Source: Mediterraneibacter glycyrrhizinilyticus (lineage in GTDB: Bacteria; Bacillota; Clostridia; Lachnospirales; Lachnospiraceae). From it: 64,000 bases of DNA. Made by a program: the position numbers and the translations under genes. The notes under the pieces are model-generated. The model made no database searches, was not told the DNA's origin, and saw nothing but the letters and a program-made list of their open reading frames with translations. Shown one piece after another: positions 50,766 through 61,203 of this stretch (positions within the stretch are counted from its first letter, which is position 1; every line of letters starts with the position of its first letter). The DNA is taken from NCBI RefSeq assembly GCF_015560805.1, contig NZ_JADMSO010000003.1, positions 266,310 to 330,309 of the forward strand. The letters are read 5' to 3'.

Positions 50766-51635
50766 ATGAAGATAATTGACAGACTACTTGAAGACAAAAT
50801 ACATATTTCTTTTGAGGTGTTTCCACCGAAGACAGACGCAGGATATGAGAAAGTGCGCAGCGCCACAGAGCAGATCGCGGGACTGCATCCATCTTATATC
50901 AGCGTGACTTATGGAGCAGGCGGCGGCACAAGCAAGAATACGGCGAAGATCGCTTCGTATATTCGGGATGAACTGGGAGTGGAGAGTCTTGCCCATCTGA
51001 CTTGCGCATCCTCAACAAAAGCAGAAGTGCAGACTGTGATCGAGAATTTAAAAGCGTTGGGGATCGAGAACATCCTGGCGCTTCGGGGAGACATTCCGGA
51101 GGGAATGGTCTTTCCATCGGAAGACCGGTATCACTATGCGTACGAACTGGTAGAGGCGATTCGGCGATCGGGCGACTTTTGCATCGGAGCAGCCTGTTAT
51201 CCGGAGGGACATGTGGAAAATGAACACAAAGAGGATGATATCAAGTTTTTGAAGCAGAAAGTGGACAGCGGCGTTGATTTTCTGACAACCCAGATGTTTT
51301 TTGACAACGATATCCATTATAATTTTCTTTATCGGATCCGGGAGGCGGGGATCACTGTTCCGGTACTTCCGGGGATCATGCCGATCACAAGCGCGGCGCA
51401 GATGAAGCGGAGTCAGGAATTGTCCGGCACTGTGTTCCCGAGACGTTTTCTCGCGATGCTGGATCGTTTTGGAGACCATCCGAAAGCGATGGAGCAGGCA
51501 GGAATCGCGTATGCGACAGACCAGATCATCGATCTGCTTGCAAACGGGGTGAAGAATATTCACATTTATTCGATGAACAAGCCGCATATTGCGGCAAAGA
51601 TCATGGAAAACCTCTCCGAGGTGATCCAATGCTAG
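50766..51635 (+). CDS. metF: Methylenetetrahydrofolate reductase
   Basis: 289-residue FAD-dependent TIM-barrel enzyme that reduces 5,10-methylene-THF to 5-methyl-THF for methionine synthesis. Seen: ISFEVFPPKTDAGYE, ALRGDIPEG, CYPEGH and DFLTTQMFFDND. The stop overlaps the next gene by 7 nt, and metH follows, so these three form a one-carbon/methionine unit. Confidence 0.94.
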   Translation: MKIIDRLLEDKIHISFEVFPPKTDAGYEKVRSATEQIAGLHPSYISVTYGAGGGTSKNTAKIASYIRDELGVESLAHLTCASSTKAEVQTVIENLKALGIENILALRGDIPEGMVFPSEDRYHYAYELVEAIRRSGDFCIGAACYPEGHVENEHKEDDIKFLKQKVDSGVDFLTTQMFFDNDIHYNFLYRIREAGITVPVLPGIMPITSAAQMKRSQELSGTVFPRRFLAMLDRFGDHPKAMEQAGIAYATDQIIDLLANGVKNIHIYSMNKPHIAAKIMENLSEVIQC

Positions 51636-52297
51636 AAACCGGGAACAAAGAAATGCTGAAAAGGGAAGCAGTTCGTTATCTCGGATATGGAAGACATGCG
51701 GTAGATGAACAGACATCAGCCCTGATTGACCGATCATTTTCTGATCTGCAGTCGGTGGTGAATCGAAAATCCATCTATCGCTTCTTTGATTTAGAGTGGA
51801 TCGATCCGGAACACGTCTGCTTTGGAAATGTGCATGTAACAAGTAAAAGTCTGGGACGTAACTTGCGGGGGTGTGAGAAAATCGTTCTGTTTGGTGCAAC
51901 GCTCGGAATCGGCGTGGATCAGCTGATCCGGCGGAAATCATTGACAGACATGGCAGATGCCGTTGTTCTGCAGGCTTGTGCTGCCGCGCTTCTGGAAGAG
52001 TATTGCGACATGTGTCAGGAGACGATCGCAGAAGAGCTGCGAAGTGGGGGATATTTTCTGCGTCCGAGGTTTAGTCCCGGATATGGTGACTTTTCAATGG
52101 AACATCAGAAAAGTGTGATGCAGATTTTGGATTGTGCGAAAACGATCGGGCTTACAATGACGGACAGTTATATGATGAGTCCGACAAAATCGGTAACTGC
52201 CGTGATCGGTGCGGGGACGTCGGACATCCGATGTCATACAAAAGGCTGTGAAGCCTGTGAGAAACAAGACTGTATATATAGAAGGAATACAACATGA
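51629..52297 (+). CDS. Methionine synthase activation-domain protein
   Basis: 222-residue stand-alone version of the MetH activation (AdoMet-binding) domain, with the signature RPRFSPGYGDFSMEHQ (about 149) and a Cys-rich C-terminus (CHTKGCEACEKQDC). In E. coli this domain is the C-terminal part of MetH and reductively reactivates cob(II)alamin using AdoMet. Here it is separate and directly upstream of a MetH that lacks it. It overlaps metF and metH by a few bases. Confidence 0.88.
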   Translation: MLETGNKEMLKREAVRYLGYGRHAVDEQTSALIDRSFSDLQSVVNRKSIYRFFDLEWIDPEHVCFGNVHVTSKSLGRNLRGCEKIVLFGATLGIGVDQLIRRKSLTDMADAVVLQACAAALLEEYCDMCQETIAEELRSGGYFLRPRFSPGYGDFSMEHQKSVMQILDCAKTIGLTMTDSYMMSPTKSVTAVIGAGTSDIRCHTKGCEACEKQDCIYRRNTT

Positions 52298-54765
52298 TAA
52301 GAGAAGACTTGAGAGAAAAACGATTATTTTTTGATGGCGGAATGGGAACGTTGCTGCAGGAAAAAGGACTGAAAGCCGGAGAACTCCCGGAAATCTGGAA
52401 TCTGGAACATTCCGAAGAGGTGATCTCGATCCATCAGGCATATATTGAAGCGGGAAGCGATATCATATTGACAAATACATTCGGAGCCAATGCGCTGAAA
52501 TTCCACGATGGCGTGTATTCTTTGGAAGAAATCACCAAGACTGCTGTCGCACACGGAAAAGAAGCGGTGCGGCGGAGCGCGGGCGGCAGGAATGTATACG
52601 TGGCGCTGGATGTGGGACCGACCGGAAAGCTTTTAAAGCCAATGGGAGACCTTGCGTTTGAGGAGGCATATGAAGCATTCCGGGAAGTAATGCAGTACGG
52701 TGAGGAAGCAGGGGCAGACCTGATCCACATTGAAACGATGAGTGATACATATGAAATCAAGGCTGCTGTCCTTGCAGCGAAAGAGAATACCAATCTTCCG
52801 GTATTTGTGACCGCGGTGTTTGACGAACGGAAGAAGCTTTTGACCGGAGCGGATGTTCCTGCCTTTGTCAGTCTTTTGGAGGGATTGCGTGTAGATGCGC
52901 TTGGAATCAACTGCGGAATGGGACCGGAGCAGATGATTCCAATCCTTGAGGAACTCCAGCGGTATTCTTCCACGCCGGTCATTGTGAAACCGAATGCGGG
53001 ACTTCCAAAACAGCGGGATGGAGAGACTGTATTTGATGTGGAACCGGACGCATTTGCACAGACGATGCGAAAGATCGCCGGAAGCGGAGCGGCAGTGATC
53101 GGCGGATGCTGCGGAACAACGCCGGAACATATCCGTGCCATGACAGCGGTATGTCTTGAAATCCCTTATGAACCTGCCGGGAAGAAAAATCTGACGATGG
53201 TTTCTTCTTACGGAAAGACCGTGATCTTCGGAGAGGAATCGAAGATCATAGGGGAGCGTATCAATCCGACCGGAAAGAAGAAGTTTAAACAGGCGCTTGT
53301 GGAGCGGGATATGGATTATATCTTAAGAGAGGGAATCCGTCAGGAGGACAACGGCGCGCATATTCTGGATGTCAATGTGGGGCTTCCGGACATTGACGAG
53401 GTTTCCATGATGAAAGAAGCGGTGACGGCTCTGCAGGGCGTGACAAGTCTTCCGCTTCAGATCGATACGGTCGATCCACGGGCGATGGAAGAGGCGCTTC
53501 GTGTTTACAATGGAAAACCGATGGTGAATTCGGTCAGCGGAAAACAGGAGTCGATGGATGCGGTATTTCCTCTGATCCAGAAATACGGCGGCGTTGTAGT
53601 AGGTCTGACACTGGACGAGACTGGGATTCCGGAGACGGCGGACGGCAGAGTGGAGATCGCGGAGAGAATACTGAAAGAAGCGGAAAAATATGGTATTGAG
53701 AAGAAAGATATCGTGATCGATGTGCTGGCGATGACGGTCAGTTCGGAACCGCAGGGAGCGATCGTTACTTTGGAAGCACTGCGGCGGGTGCGCAGAGAAC
53801 TAGGAGTACATACTGTACTTGGGGTGTCCAATATTTCTTTTGGGCTTCCGTTCCGTCCGGTGATCAATGCGAACTTTTATACGCTGGCGTTATATAACGG
53901 GCTGAGTGCGGGAATCATCAATCCCTCCTCGGAAGATATGATGCAGTCCTACGATGCGTATCATGCGCTGATGGGGCTGGATGAGAACTGCAGCCGTTAT
54001 GTCGCAAAATACGGTGCAAAGGCAGCAGCACAAAAAGAAGCCGCGCAAAGAGAAGCAGCGCAAAAAGCGATGACACAGGAAACAGCGAAATCTTTAGGAA
54101 ACGCAGTGCCCGGCGGAGAGAAAGGTGCGGAAATGCTGTCGGGAGAACTCACGCTGAAAACCGCGATCGAACGCGGGCTGAAAGAAGAAGCGCCGCAGAT
54201 GGCGGATGCATTGTTGAAGACAGAACAGCCATTGGAGATTATCAATACCTATCTGATTCCGGCTCTGGATCATGTGGGAAAAGGATTTGAAGAGGGTACA
54301 GTCTTTCTACCGCAGCTTCTGATGAGTGCTGACGCGGCGAAAGCAGCGTTTGAAGTGCTGAAAGTCAAGATCGCTTCGGAAGAGTCCGGCACGGAGAAAA
54401 AAGAAAAGATCATTCTTGCGACCGTGAAAGGGGACATTCATGATATCGGAAAAAATATTGTGAAAGTATTGCTTGAAAATTACAGTTTCGACGTGATCGA
54501 TCTCGGAAAAGACGTAGCTCCGGAATTGATCCTGCAAACGGCAAAAGAACAGGAAGTCCGGCTTGTCGGACTGAGCGCATTGATGACGACAACCGTGGCG
54601 AGTATGGAAGAGACGATACGGCTCTTGAAAAAAGAACTGCCGGAGTGTAAAATTATGGTCGGCGGTGCGGTTCTGAATCAGGAATACGCCGATATGATCG
54701 GGGCGGACTTTTATGGAAAAGACGCGATGAAATCGGTATATTATGCGCAGGAACTGCTTAAGTAG
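52294..54765 (+). CDS. metH: Cobalamin-dependent methionine synthase, without activation domain
   Basis: 823 residues. Homocysteine domain (1 to about 290; Zn cysteines in GINCGMGP and GGCCGTTPEH), pterin/methyl-THF domain (about 310-565; ERINPTGKKKFKQAL), a linker rich in Ala, Gln and Lys (about 570-600), the cobalamin cap, then the Rossmann B12 domain with DIHDIGKN (about 714; His is the cobalt ligand) and GGAVLNQEYAD. E. coli MetH is about 1227 long; the missing C-terminal domain is supplied by the preceding gene. Confidence 0.94.
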   Translation: MIREDLREKRLFFDGGMGTLLQEKGLKAGELPEIWNLEHSEEVISIHQAYIEAGSDIILTNTFGANALKFHDGVYSLEEITKTAVAHGKEAVRRSAGGRNVYVALDVGPTGKLLKPMGDLAFEEAYEAFREVMQYGEEAGADLIHIETMSDTYEIKAAVLAAKENTNLPVFVTAVFDERKKLLTGADVPAFVSLLEGLRVDALGINCGMGPEQMIPILEELQRYSSTPVIVKPNAGLPKQRDGETVFDVEPDAFAQTMRKIAGSGAAVIGGCCGTTPEHIRAMTAVCLEIPYEPAGKKNLTMVSSYGKTVIFGEESKIIGERINPTGKKKFKQALVERDMDYILREGIRQEDNGAHILDVNVGLPDIDEVSMMKEAVTALQGVTSLPLQIDTVDPRAMEEALRVYNGKPMVNSVSGKQESMDAVFPLIQKYGGVVVGLTLDETGIPETADGRVEIAERILKEAEKYGIEKKDIVIDVLAMTVSSEPQGAIVTLEALRRVRRELGVHTVLGVSNISFGLPFRPVINANFYTLALYNGLSAGIINPSSEDMMQSYDAYHALMGLDENCSRYVAKYGAKAAAQKEAAQREAAQKAMTQETAKSLGNAVPGGEKGAEMLSGELTLKTAIERGLKEEAPQMADALLKTEQPLEIINTYLIPALDHVGKGFEEGTVFLPQLLMSADAAKAAFEVLKVKIASEESGTEKKEKIILATVKGDIHDIGKNIVKVLLENYSFDVIDLGKDVAPELILQTAKEQEVRLVGLSALMTTTVASMEETIRLLKKELPECKIMVGGAVLNQEYADMIGADFYGKDAMKSVYYAQELLK

Positions 54766-54789
54766 AGCGAAAAACAGGAGGAGAACAAA

Positions 54790-56301
54790 ATGATGAGAGG
54801 ATTGCAGACACCGGTACGCCAGATCCGCAGACAGGTGTTTACAAAGGTAGCAGAACTGGGATTTAAAGCGAATGCAGAGACACTTCTGGATGATATGGAA
54901 GCGATCCCATATGAGATCGTCAATGACGATACGGAGAAATACAGAGAAAGTACATACCGTTCCAGAGCGATCGTAAGAGAACGGCTCCGTCTTGCGATGG
55001 GATTGTCACTGCGCCCGGAGAATAAGCCGGTGCACCTGACAGCCGGTGTGGAGGCAAGTAATATTTCCGAAAAATATTATGAGCCGCCGCTGATGCAGGT
55101 GATCCCGTCGGCGTGTGAAAGCTGCGAGGAAAGAGGCTACGAAGTAAGCAATATGTGTAAAGGATGTCTTGCACACCCATGTCAGGAAGTCTGCCCGAAA
55201 GATGCGATTTCCTTTGTGAACGGGAAGTCTTATATCGATCAGACAAAATGTATCAAGTGCGGAAAATGTAAATCGGTCTGTCCATATGACGCGATCGCAA
55301 AAAAGGAACGTCCATGTAAAAGTGCGTGCGGCGTCGGAGCGATCGTATCGGATCAATACGGTCGTGCCTATATCGATCCGGAAAAATGTGTTTCCTGCGG
55401 TATGTGTATGGTGAGTTGTCCGTTCGGGGCAATTTCGGATAAATCACAGATCTTTCAGCTGGCGCGAGCGCTGACGGAAGGGGATCAGATCGTAGCCGAG
55501 ATCGCACCGGCATTTGTCGGACAGTTCGGAGATAATATCACGCCGCGTAATATCAAAGCGGCGCTTCAGGAACTGGGATTTTCAGAGGTATATGAGGTGG
55601 CGCTCGGAGCGGATATCGGAGCGATCGCGGAAGCGCATCATTATGTAGATAAAGTTGTGAGCGGAGAGCTGCCGTTTCTTCTGACATCCTGCTGTCCGTC
55701 CTGGGCAATGATGGCGAAGAAGTTCTTTCCGGAAATGATCGACCAGATTTCACAGGAATTGACGCCGATGGTTGCGACGGCCCGGACGATCAAGAAAGAA
55801 CATCCGAATGCAAAAGTCGTCTTTATCGGACCTTGCGCGGCGAAGAAGCTGGAAGCGTCGAGAAGAACCGTGCGAAGCGATGTGGATTTTGTTGTGACTT
55901 ATGAGGAACTGCAGGCGATGTTCGACGCGAAAGAGATCGACCTGAGCAAATATGAGGCAGAGTCTTCGTTCCATGATGCGACCGGAGCCGGACGTGGTTA
56001 CGGATGTGCCGGCGGAGTTGCCGAGGCGATCGAAAAATGTGTGAACGAATATTATCCGGATGTACAGGTGAACATCGAGCATGCCGAGGGACTTGCCGAG
56101 TGCCGGAAGATATTAACGCTTGCGAAAGCCGGAAAGATGAACGGATGCCTGATCGAGGGAATGGGATGTCCGGGCGGTTGTATCGCAGGTGCGGGAACCA
56201 ACATCCCGGTAGCGAAAGCGAAGAAGCTGCTTGCCAACTATGTCAAAAATTCTTCCACGGCAATTCCGGCGAAAGAGCTCGAAGAAATTGAATTGAAATA
56301 A
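54790..56301 (+). CDS. [FeFe] hydrogenase, group B-like
   Basis: 503 residues. An N-terminal part unlike classical clostridial hydrogenase I (no 2Fe-2S plant-type domain) leads into a Cys-rich segment (CESCEERGYEVSNMCKGC, HPCQEVCP), two 4Fe-4S ferredoxin motifs (CIKCGKCKSVCP about 154; CVSCGMCMVSCP about 200) and the H-cluster domain with TSCCPSW (about 298), GPCAAKKLE (about 347) and EGMGCPGGCIAG (about 456). The L2 motif GPC instead of MPC and the layout fit group B, whose function was long unclear. It evolves or oxidises H2 with ferredoxin. RBS AGGAGGAG. Confidence 0.88.
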   Translation: MMRGLQTPVRQIRRQVFTKVAELGFKANAETLLDDMEAIPYEIVNDDTEKYRESTYRSRAIVRERLRLAMGLSLRPENKPVHLTAGVEASNISEKYYEPPLMQVIPSACESCEERGYEVSNMCKGCLAHPCQEVCPKDAISFVNGKSYIDQTKCIKCGKCKSVCPYDAIAKKERPCKSACGVGAIVSDQYGRAYIDPEKCVSCGMCMVSCPFGAISDKSQIFQLARALTEGDQIVAEIAPAFVGQFGDNITPRNIKAALQELGFSEVYEVALGADIGAIAEAHHYVDKVVSGELPFLLTSCCPSWAMMAKKFFPEMIDQISQELTPMVATARTIKKEHPNAKVVFIGPCAAKKLEASRRTVRSDVDFVVTYEELQAMFDAKEIDLSKYEAESSFHDATGAGRGYGCAGGVAEAIEKCVNEYYPDVQVNIEHAEGLAECRKILTLAKAGKMNGCLIEGMGCPGGCIAGAGTNIPVAKAKKLLANYVKNSSTAIPAKELEEIELK

Positions 56302-56307
56302 CATTTC

Positions 56308-56336
56308 TTTACAATTGGAAAGAGCTATGCTAAGAT
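56308..56336 (+). promoter_or_regulatory. Promoter of alaS
   Basis: TTTACA (56308-56313), a 17-nt spacer and TAAGAT (56331-56336). The leader is too short for a T-box. Confidence 0.7.
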
Positions 56337-56370
56337 AAAGTTTAGGCAAAATTCAGGAGGAAGAAAAATC

Positions 56371-59010
56371 ATGCAGGCATATGGAGTAAACCAGCTTAGA
56401 AAAATGTTTTTGGAATTTTTTGAGAGCAAAGAACATTTGGCGATGAAGAGTTTCTCACTCGTACCGCACAATGACAAAAGTCTTTTGCTCATCAATTCGG
56501 GAATGGCTCCGTTAAAACCATATTTTACAGGACAGGAGATCCCGCCGAGAAGACGGGTGACGACCTGTCAGAAATGTATCCGTACCGGAGATATTGAAAA
56601 TGTAGGTAAGACTGCACGTCACGGTACATTTTTTGAGATGCTCGGAAACTTCTCTTTCGGAGATTATTTCAAGAGAGAAGCGATCGCGTGGTCATGGGAA
56701 TTTCTGACCGAAGTTGTAGGTCTGGATGCAGACAGACTGTATCCGTCTGTCTATGAAGAAGATGAGGAAGCGTTCGAGATCTGGAATAAGGAGATGGGAA
56801 TCCCGGCAGAGCGGATCTTTCGTTTTGGAAAAGAGGATAACTTCTGGGAGCATGGTTCCGGACCATGCGGACCGTGTTCTGAGATTTATTATGACAGAGG
56901 CGAGAAATACGGATGCGGAAGTCCGGACTGTACCGTGGGATGCGAGTGCGACCGTTATATGGAGATCTGGAACAACGTATTCACCCAGTTTGACAATGAC
57001 GGCAACGGACATTATAGTGAACTGGAACAGAAGAACATTGATACAGGAATGGGACTGGAGCGTCTGGCTTCGGTTGTACAGGATGTGGATTCTATTTTTG
57101 ATGTGGATACGATCAAAGCACTCCGCGATCATGTCAGCAGACTTGCAGGCAAGGAATACGGAGAGGACTACAATACAGATGTGTCTTTGCGCGTGATCAC
57201 CGACCATGTCCGTTCTGTGACATTTATGATCTCGGACGGGATCATGCCATCCAACGAGGGAAGAGGCTATGTGCTTCGCCGGCTTCTGCGCCGTGCATGT
57301 CGCCACGGAAGACTGCTCGGAATCGAGGGGAATTTCCTGCCGACACTGGCAGAAACTGTGATCGCAGGTTCCAAAGACGGATATCCGGAATTGGAAGAGA
57401 AACGTGATTTTATTTTAAAAGTGATCGCAAAAGAGGAAGAACAGTTTAATAAGACGATCGATCAGGGACTTGGCATTCTTTCGGATCTGATCGAAGAGAT
57501 GGAAAAATCCGGCGAGAAAGTATTGTCCGGCGAAGCGGCGTTCAAATTGTATGATACGTATGGATTCCCGTTGGATCTGACAAAGGAGATCCTGGAAGAA
57601 AAAGGGCTTGAAGCAGATGAAGAGGGCTTCCATGCGGCAATGGAGATCCAGAGAAAGACAGCGAGAGACGCGCGGGAAGTGACCAACTATATGGGCGCGG
57701 ATGTGACGGTATATGAGTCCATCGACCCGAGTGTGACAAGCACATTTGTCGGATATGACAAATTATCCTGTGAATCGGAGATCATCGTGCTGACTTCTGA
57801 TACGGAAGTGACAGAAGCGCTTTCCGATGGAGATCGAGGAACGGTCTTTGTAAAGGAGACGCCGTTCTATGCGACAAGCGGCGGTCAGGAAGCCGATACC
57901 GGTGTGATCCGCACTGCAGATGGAGAGTTCCGTGTAGAAGATACGATCAGACTGCTTGGCGGAAAGATCGGTCATGTGGGAGTTGTAACAAAAGGCATGA
58001 TCAAAGTCGGCGATACGGCAGAATTAGAAGTGAATGCAGAGAAACGTGCACTTTCCGCAAGAAATCACAGCGCAACGCATCTGCTCCAGAAAGCACTCCG
58101 CACCGTACTTGGCAGTCATGTAGAACAGGCCGGATCCAGTGTCAATGAAGACCGGCTCCGTTTTGACTTTACTCATTTTTCGGCGATGACACCGGAAGAG
58201 ATCCGTGAGGTGGAAAAGCTGGTCAACGACAGCATTGCAAAAGCTTTGGATGTAGATATCCAGAATATGCCGATCGAGGAAGCAAAAAAGACCGGAGCGC
58301 AGGCATTGTTCGGAGAGAAATACGGCGACATCGTGCGTGTTGTCAACATGGGCGGATATTCCATCGAGTTCTGCGGTGGTACGCATGTGAAAAATACATC
58401 CGAGATCATGGCGCTCAAGATCATTTCAGAGAGCGGTGTGGCAGCAGGCGTGCGTCGAATTGAAGCATTGACATCCAAAGGACTTCTTCATTATTATGAT
58501 AATCTGGAAGCAAAGATGCATGAGGCAGCAAAACTTGTCAAAGCAACGCCGGAAAATCTTGGAGAAAAGATCGGTCATCTGCTTTCCGAGAATAAAGCGC
58601 TGCATGCGGAAGTGGACAGCTTAAAGAGCAAACTTGCACAGGAAGCGGCAGGCGATATTCTGGATCAGGTGCAGGAGATCGGCGATCTGAAACTTTTAGC
58701 AGCAGAACTCCCGGGAGTTGACATGAATGGGCTTCGGGATCTGGGAGATCAGATGAAAGAGAAGTTAGGTGAAGGTGTTGTTGTGCTTGCTTCAGAAGCG
58801 GACGGAAAAGTCAGCCTGATGGTAACGGCAACAGACGGTGCTGTGAAGAAAGGCGCCCATTCCGGCAACCTGATCAAAGCGATCGCAGGATGCATCGGCG
58901 GAGGCGGCGGCGGACGTCCGAATATGGCCCAGGCCGGCGGTAAGAATCCGGCAGGAATCAAGGATGCACTTGCAAAAGCAGAAGAAGTGCTGAAAGAACA
59001 GCTTTCGTAA
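56371..59010 (+). CDS. alaS: Alanyl-tRNA synthetase
   Basis: 879-residue class II synthetase: aminoacylation core (ACRHGRLLG region about 310), editing domain with [11 protein letters not shown] (about 566) and CGGTHVKNT (about 667), and the C-terminal DHHA1-type oligomerisation/tRNA-binding domain with [28 protein letters not shown]. Confidence 0.96.
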   Translation: MQAYGVNQLRKMFLEFFESKEHLAMKSFSLVPHNDKSLLLINSGMAPLKPYFTGQEIPPRRRVTTCQKCIRTGDIENVGKTARHGTFFEMLGNFSFGDYFKREAIAWSWEFLTEVVGLDADRLYPSVYEEDEEAFEIWNKEMGIPAERIFRFGKEDNFWEHGSGPCGPCSEIYYDRGEKYGCGSPDCTVGCECDRYMEIWNNVFTQFDNDGNGHYSELEQKNIDTGMGLERLASVVQDVDSIFDVDTIKALRDHVSRLAGKEYGEDYNTDVSLRVITDHVRSVTFMISDGIMPSNEGRGYVLRRLLRRACRHGRLLGIEGNFLPTLAETVIAGSKDGYPELEEKRDFILKVIAKEEEQFNKTIDQGLGILSDLIEEMEKSGEKVLSGEAAFKLYDTYGFPLDLTKEILEEKGLEADEEGFHAAMEIQRKTARDAREVTNYMGADVTVYESIDPSVTSTFVGYDKLSCESEIIVLTSDTEVTEALSDGDRGTVFVKETPFYATSGGQEADTGVIRTADGEFRVEDTIRLLGGKIGHVGVVTKGMIKVGDTAELEVNAEKRALSARNHSATHLLQKALRTVLGSHVEQAGSSVNEDRLRFDFTHFSAMTPEEIREVEKLVNDSIAKALDVDIQNMPIEEAKKTGAQALFGEKYGDIVRVVNMGGYSIEFCGGTHVKNTSEIMALKIISESGVAAGVRRIEALTSKGLLHYYDNLEAKMHEAAKLVKATPENLGEKIGHLLSENKALHAEVDSLKSKLAQEAAGDILDQVQEIGDLKLLAAELPGVDMNGLRDLGDQMKEKLGEGVVVLASEADGKVSLMVTATDGAVKKGAHSGNLIKAIAGCIGGGGGGRPNMAQAGGKNPAGIKDALAKAEEVLKEQLS

Positions 59011-59072
59011 ACGGCTTCTAAAAAATTCTTCTAAAAAACAGAGGATTCCGTCAATTTTTTCGCAGGAAACAG

Positions 59073-59100
59073 TTGACGTGACGGAAAAATATGTTATAAT
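59073..59100 (+). promoter_or_regulatory. Promoter of rpsU
   Basis: TTGACG (59073-59078), a 16-nt spacer and TATAAT (59095-59100). Confidence 0.75.
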
Positions 59101-59179
59101 CATTTGTAGTGCAATAAATATACCCGAACAGTCGTATGATGCACAATACCAGGCTGGAGGGGAGGTTAGGTGTGAGACT

Positions 59180-59356
59180 ATGTCAAATGTAATCGTGAAA
59201 GAGAACGAGACGTTGGATAGTGCTTTACGCAGATTCAAAAGAAACTGTGCAAAAGCTGGCATTCAGCAGGAGATTCGTAAAAGAGAACACTATGAAAAGC
59301 CAAGCGTAAGACGTAAAAAGAAGTCTGAAGCTGCTAGAAAACGCAAATATAACTAA
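59180..59356 (+). CDS. rpsU: 30S ribosomal protein S21
   Basis: 58 residues with the S21 pattern [20 protein letters not shown] and a basic tail ([17 protein letters not shown]). S21 binds late to the 30S subunit near the anti-Shine-Dalgarno region. ATG 59180 is preceded by several G-rich ribosome-binding-site-like stretches (GGAGGGGAGG). Confidence 0.96.
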   Translation: MSNVIVKENETLDSALRRFKRNCAKAGIQQEIRKREHYEKPSVRRKKKSEAARKRKYN

Positions 59357-59369
59357 TATGTGCAGATTG

Positions 59370-59401
59370 ATAGAGTGTTGATTTATCAACACTCTATTTT
59401 T
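59370..59401 (+). terminator. Terminator of rpsU
   Basis: A perfect 13-bp stem (59370-59382 with 59385-59397) ends in a TTTTT tract. Confidence 0.85.
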
Positions 59402-59486
59402 AATTGTGCAAAATGATGAAAATAGAGTAGAAATCCGTATTTTACTACTGTAAAGCACTAAAACTGTAAAATGTTGAAAGTTTTAA

Positions 59487-59515
59487 TTGACAAGCGGAAA
59501 ATATACTTTTAAAAT
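59487..59515 (+). promoter_or_regulatory. Promoter of gdhA
   Basis: TTGACA (59487-59492), a 17-nt spacer and TAAAAT (59510-59515). Confidence 0.75.
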
Positions 59516-59519
59516 AGAC

Positions 59520-59562
59520 GGGTAGATAAAAATTGAGAATTTATCTGCCCCGAATATTTTTT
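59520..59562 (+). promoter_or_regulatory. 5' hairpin of the gdhA mRNA
   Basis: GGGTAGATAAA (59520-59530) pairs with TTTATCTGCCC (59540-59550), and six T follow at 59557-59562, directly before the AGGAGG ribosome binding site. It begins at the expected transcript start, so it is either an attenuator or a 5'-end stabiliser. Confidence 0.55.
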
Positions 59563-59564
59563 AG

Positions 59565-60911
<1,347 letters not shown>

Positions 60912-60929
60912 GCTTCCGTTTTGACTTAT

Positions 60930-60976
60930 AACAGTTCAGTCCTGTGGCTGAACTGTTGCTTTTGTATTTTTGTATT
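60930..60976 (+). terminator. Terminator of gdhA
   Basis: AACAGTTCAG pairs with CTGAACTGTT around an 8-nt loop, followed by GCTTTTGTATTTTTG. Confidence 0.8.
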
Positions 60977-60990
60977 TTGAGGAAAATATA

Positions 60991-61019
60991 TTGACAATTT
61001 GTGTGAAATGCTTTATAGT
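60991..61019 (+). promoter_or_regulatory. Promoter of the cation ATPase transcript
   Basis: TTGACA (60991-60996), a 17-nt spacer and TATAGT (61014-61019). Confidence 0.8.
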
Positions 61020-61020
61020 T

Positions 61021-61162
61021 ATTTTTCAGTAAAAGGGAGTAACGGTGCTTTTATAAAGCGCGCACGATGTCGTCAGTACGATGCGACCAGGCATCCGTAT
61101 CGTGATTAAACAGTGAGACTTTTACTGCATTATTTGATGTGCAGTAGAAGTCTTGCTTTTTT
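61021..61162 (+). ncRNA. yybP-ykoY manganese riboswitch with terminator
   Basis: The leader carries conserved yybP-ykoY elements: AAAAGGGAGTA (61031-61041), an internal part with GTCGTCAGTACGA, and GTGAGACTTTT (61113-61123). P1 forms between CAGTAAAAG (61027-61035) and CTTTTACTG (61119-61127). The same right arm otherwise pairs with TGCAGTAGAAGTC (61140-61152) to make an intrinsic terminator ending TTGCTTTTTT. Mn2+ binding that stabilises P1 would therefore turn the gene on, as described for this class. Confidence 0.88.
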
Positions 61163-61203
61163 ATTGCACAAATGTCAATACTAAAAAAGAAGGAGGAATT
61201 GAT

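Noticed and set aside
56302..56370. T-box riboswitch before alaS
   Set aside because: The leader after the promoter is only about 30 nt, too short for a T-box, and no specifier or antiterminator sequence is present.
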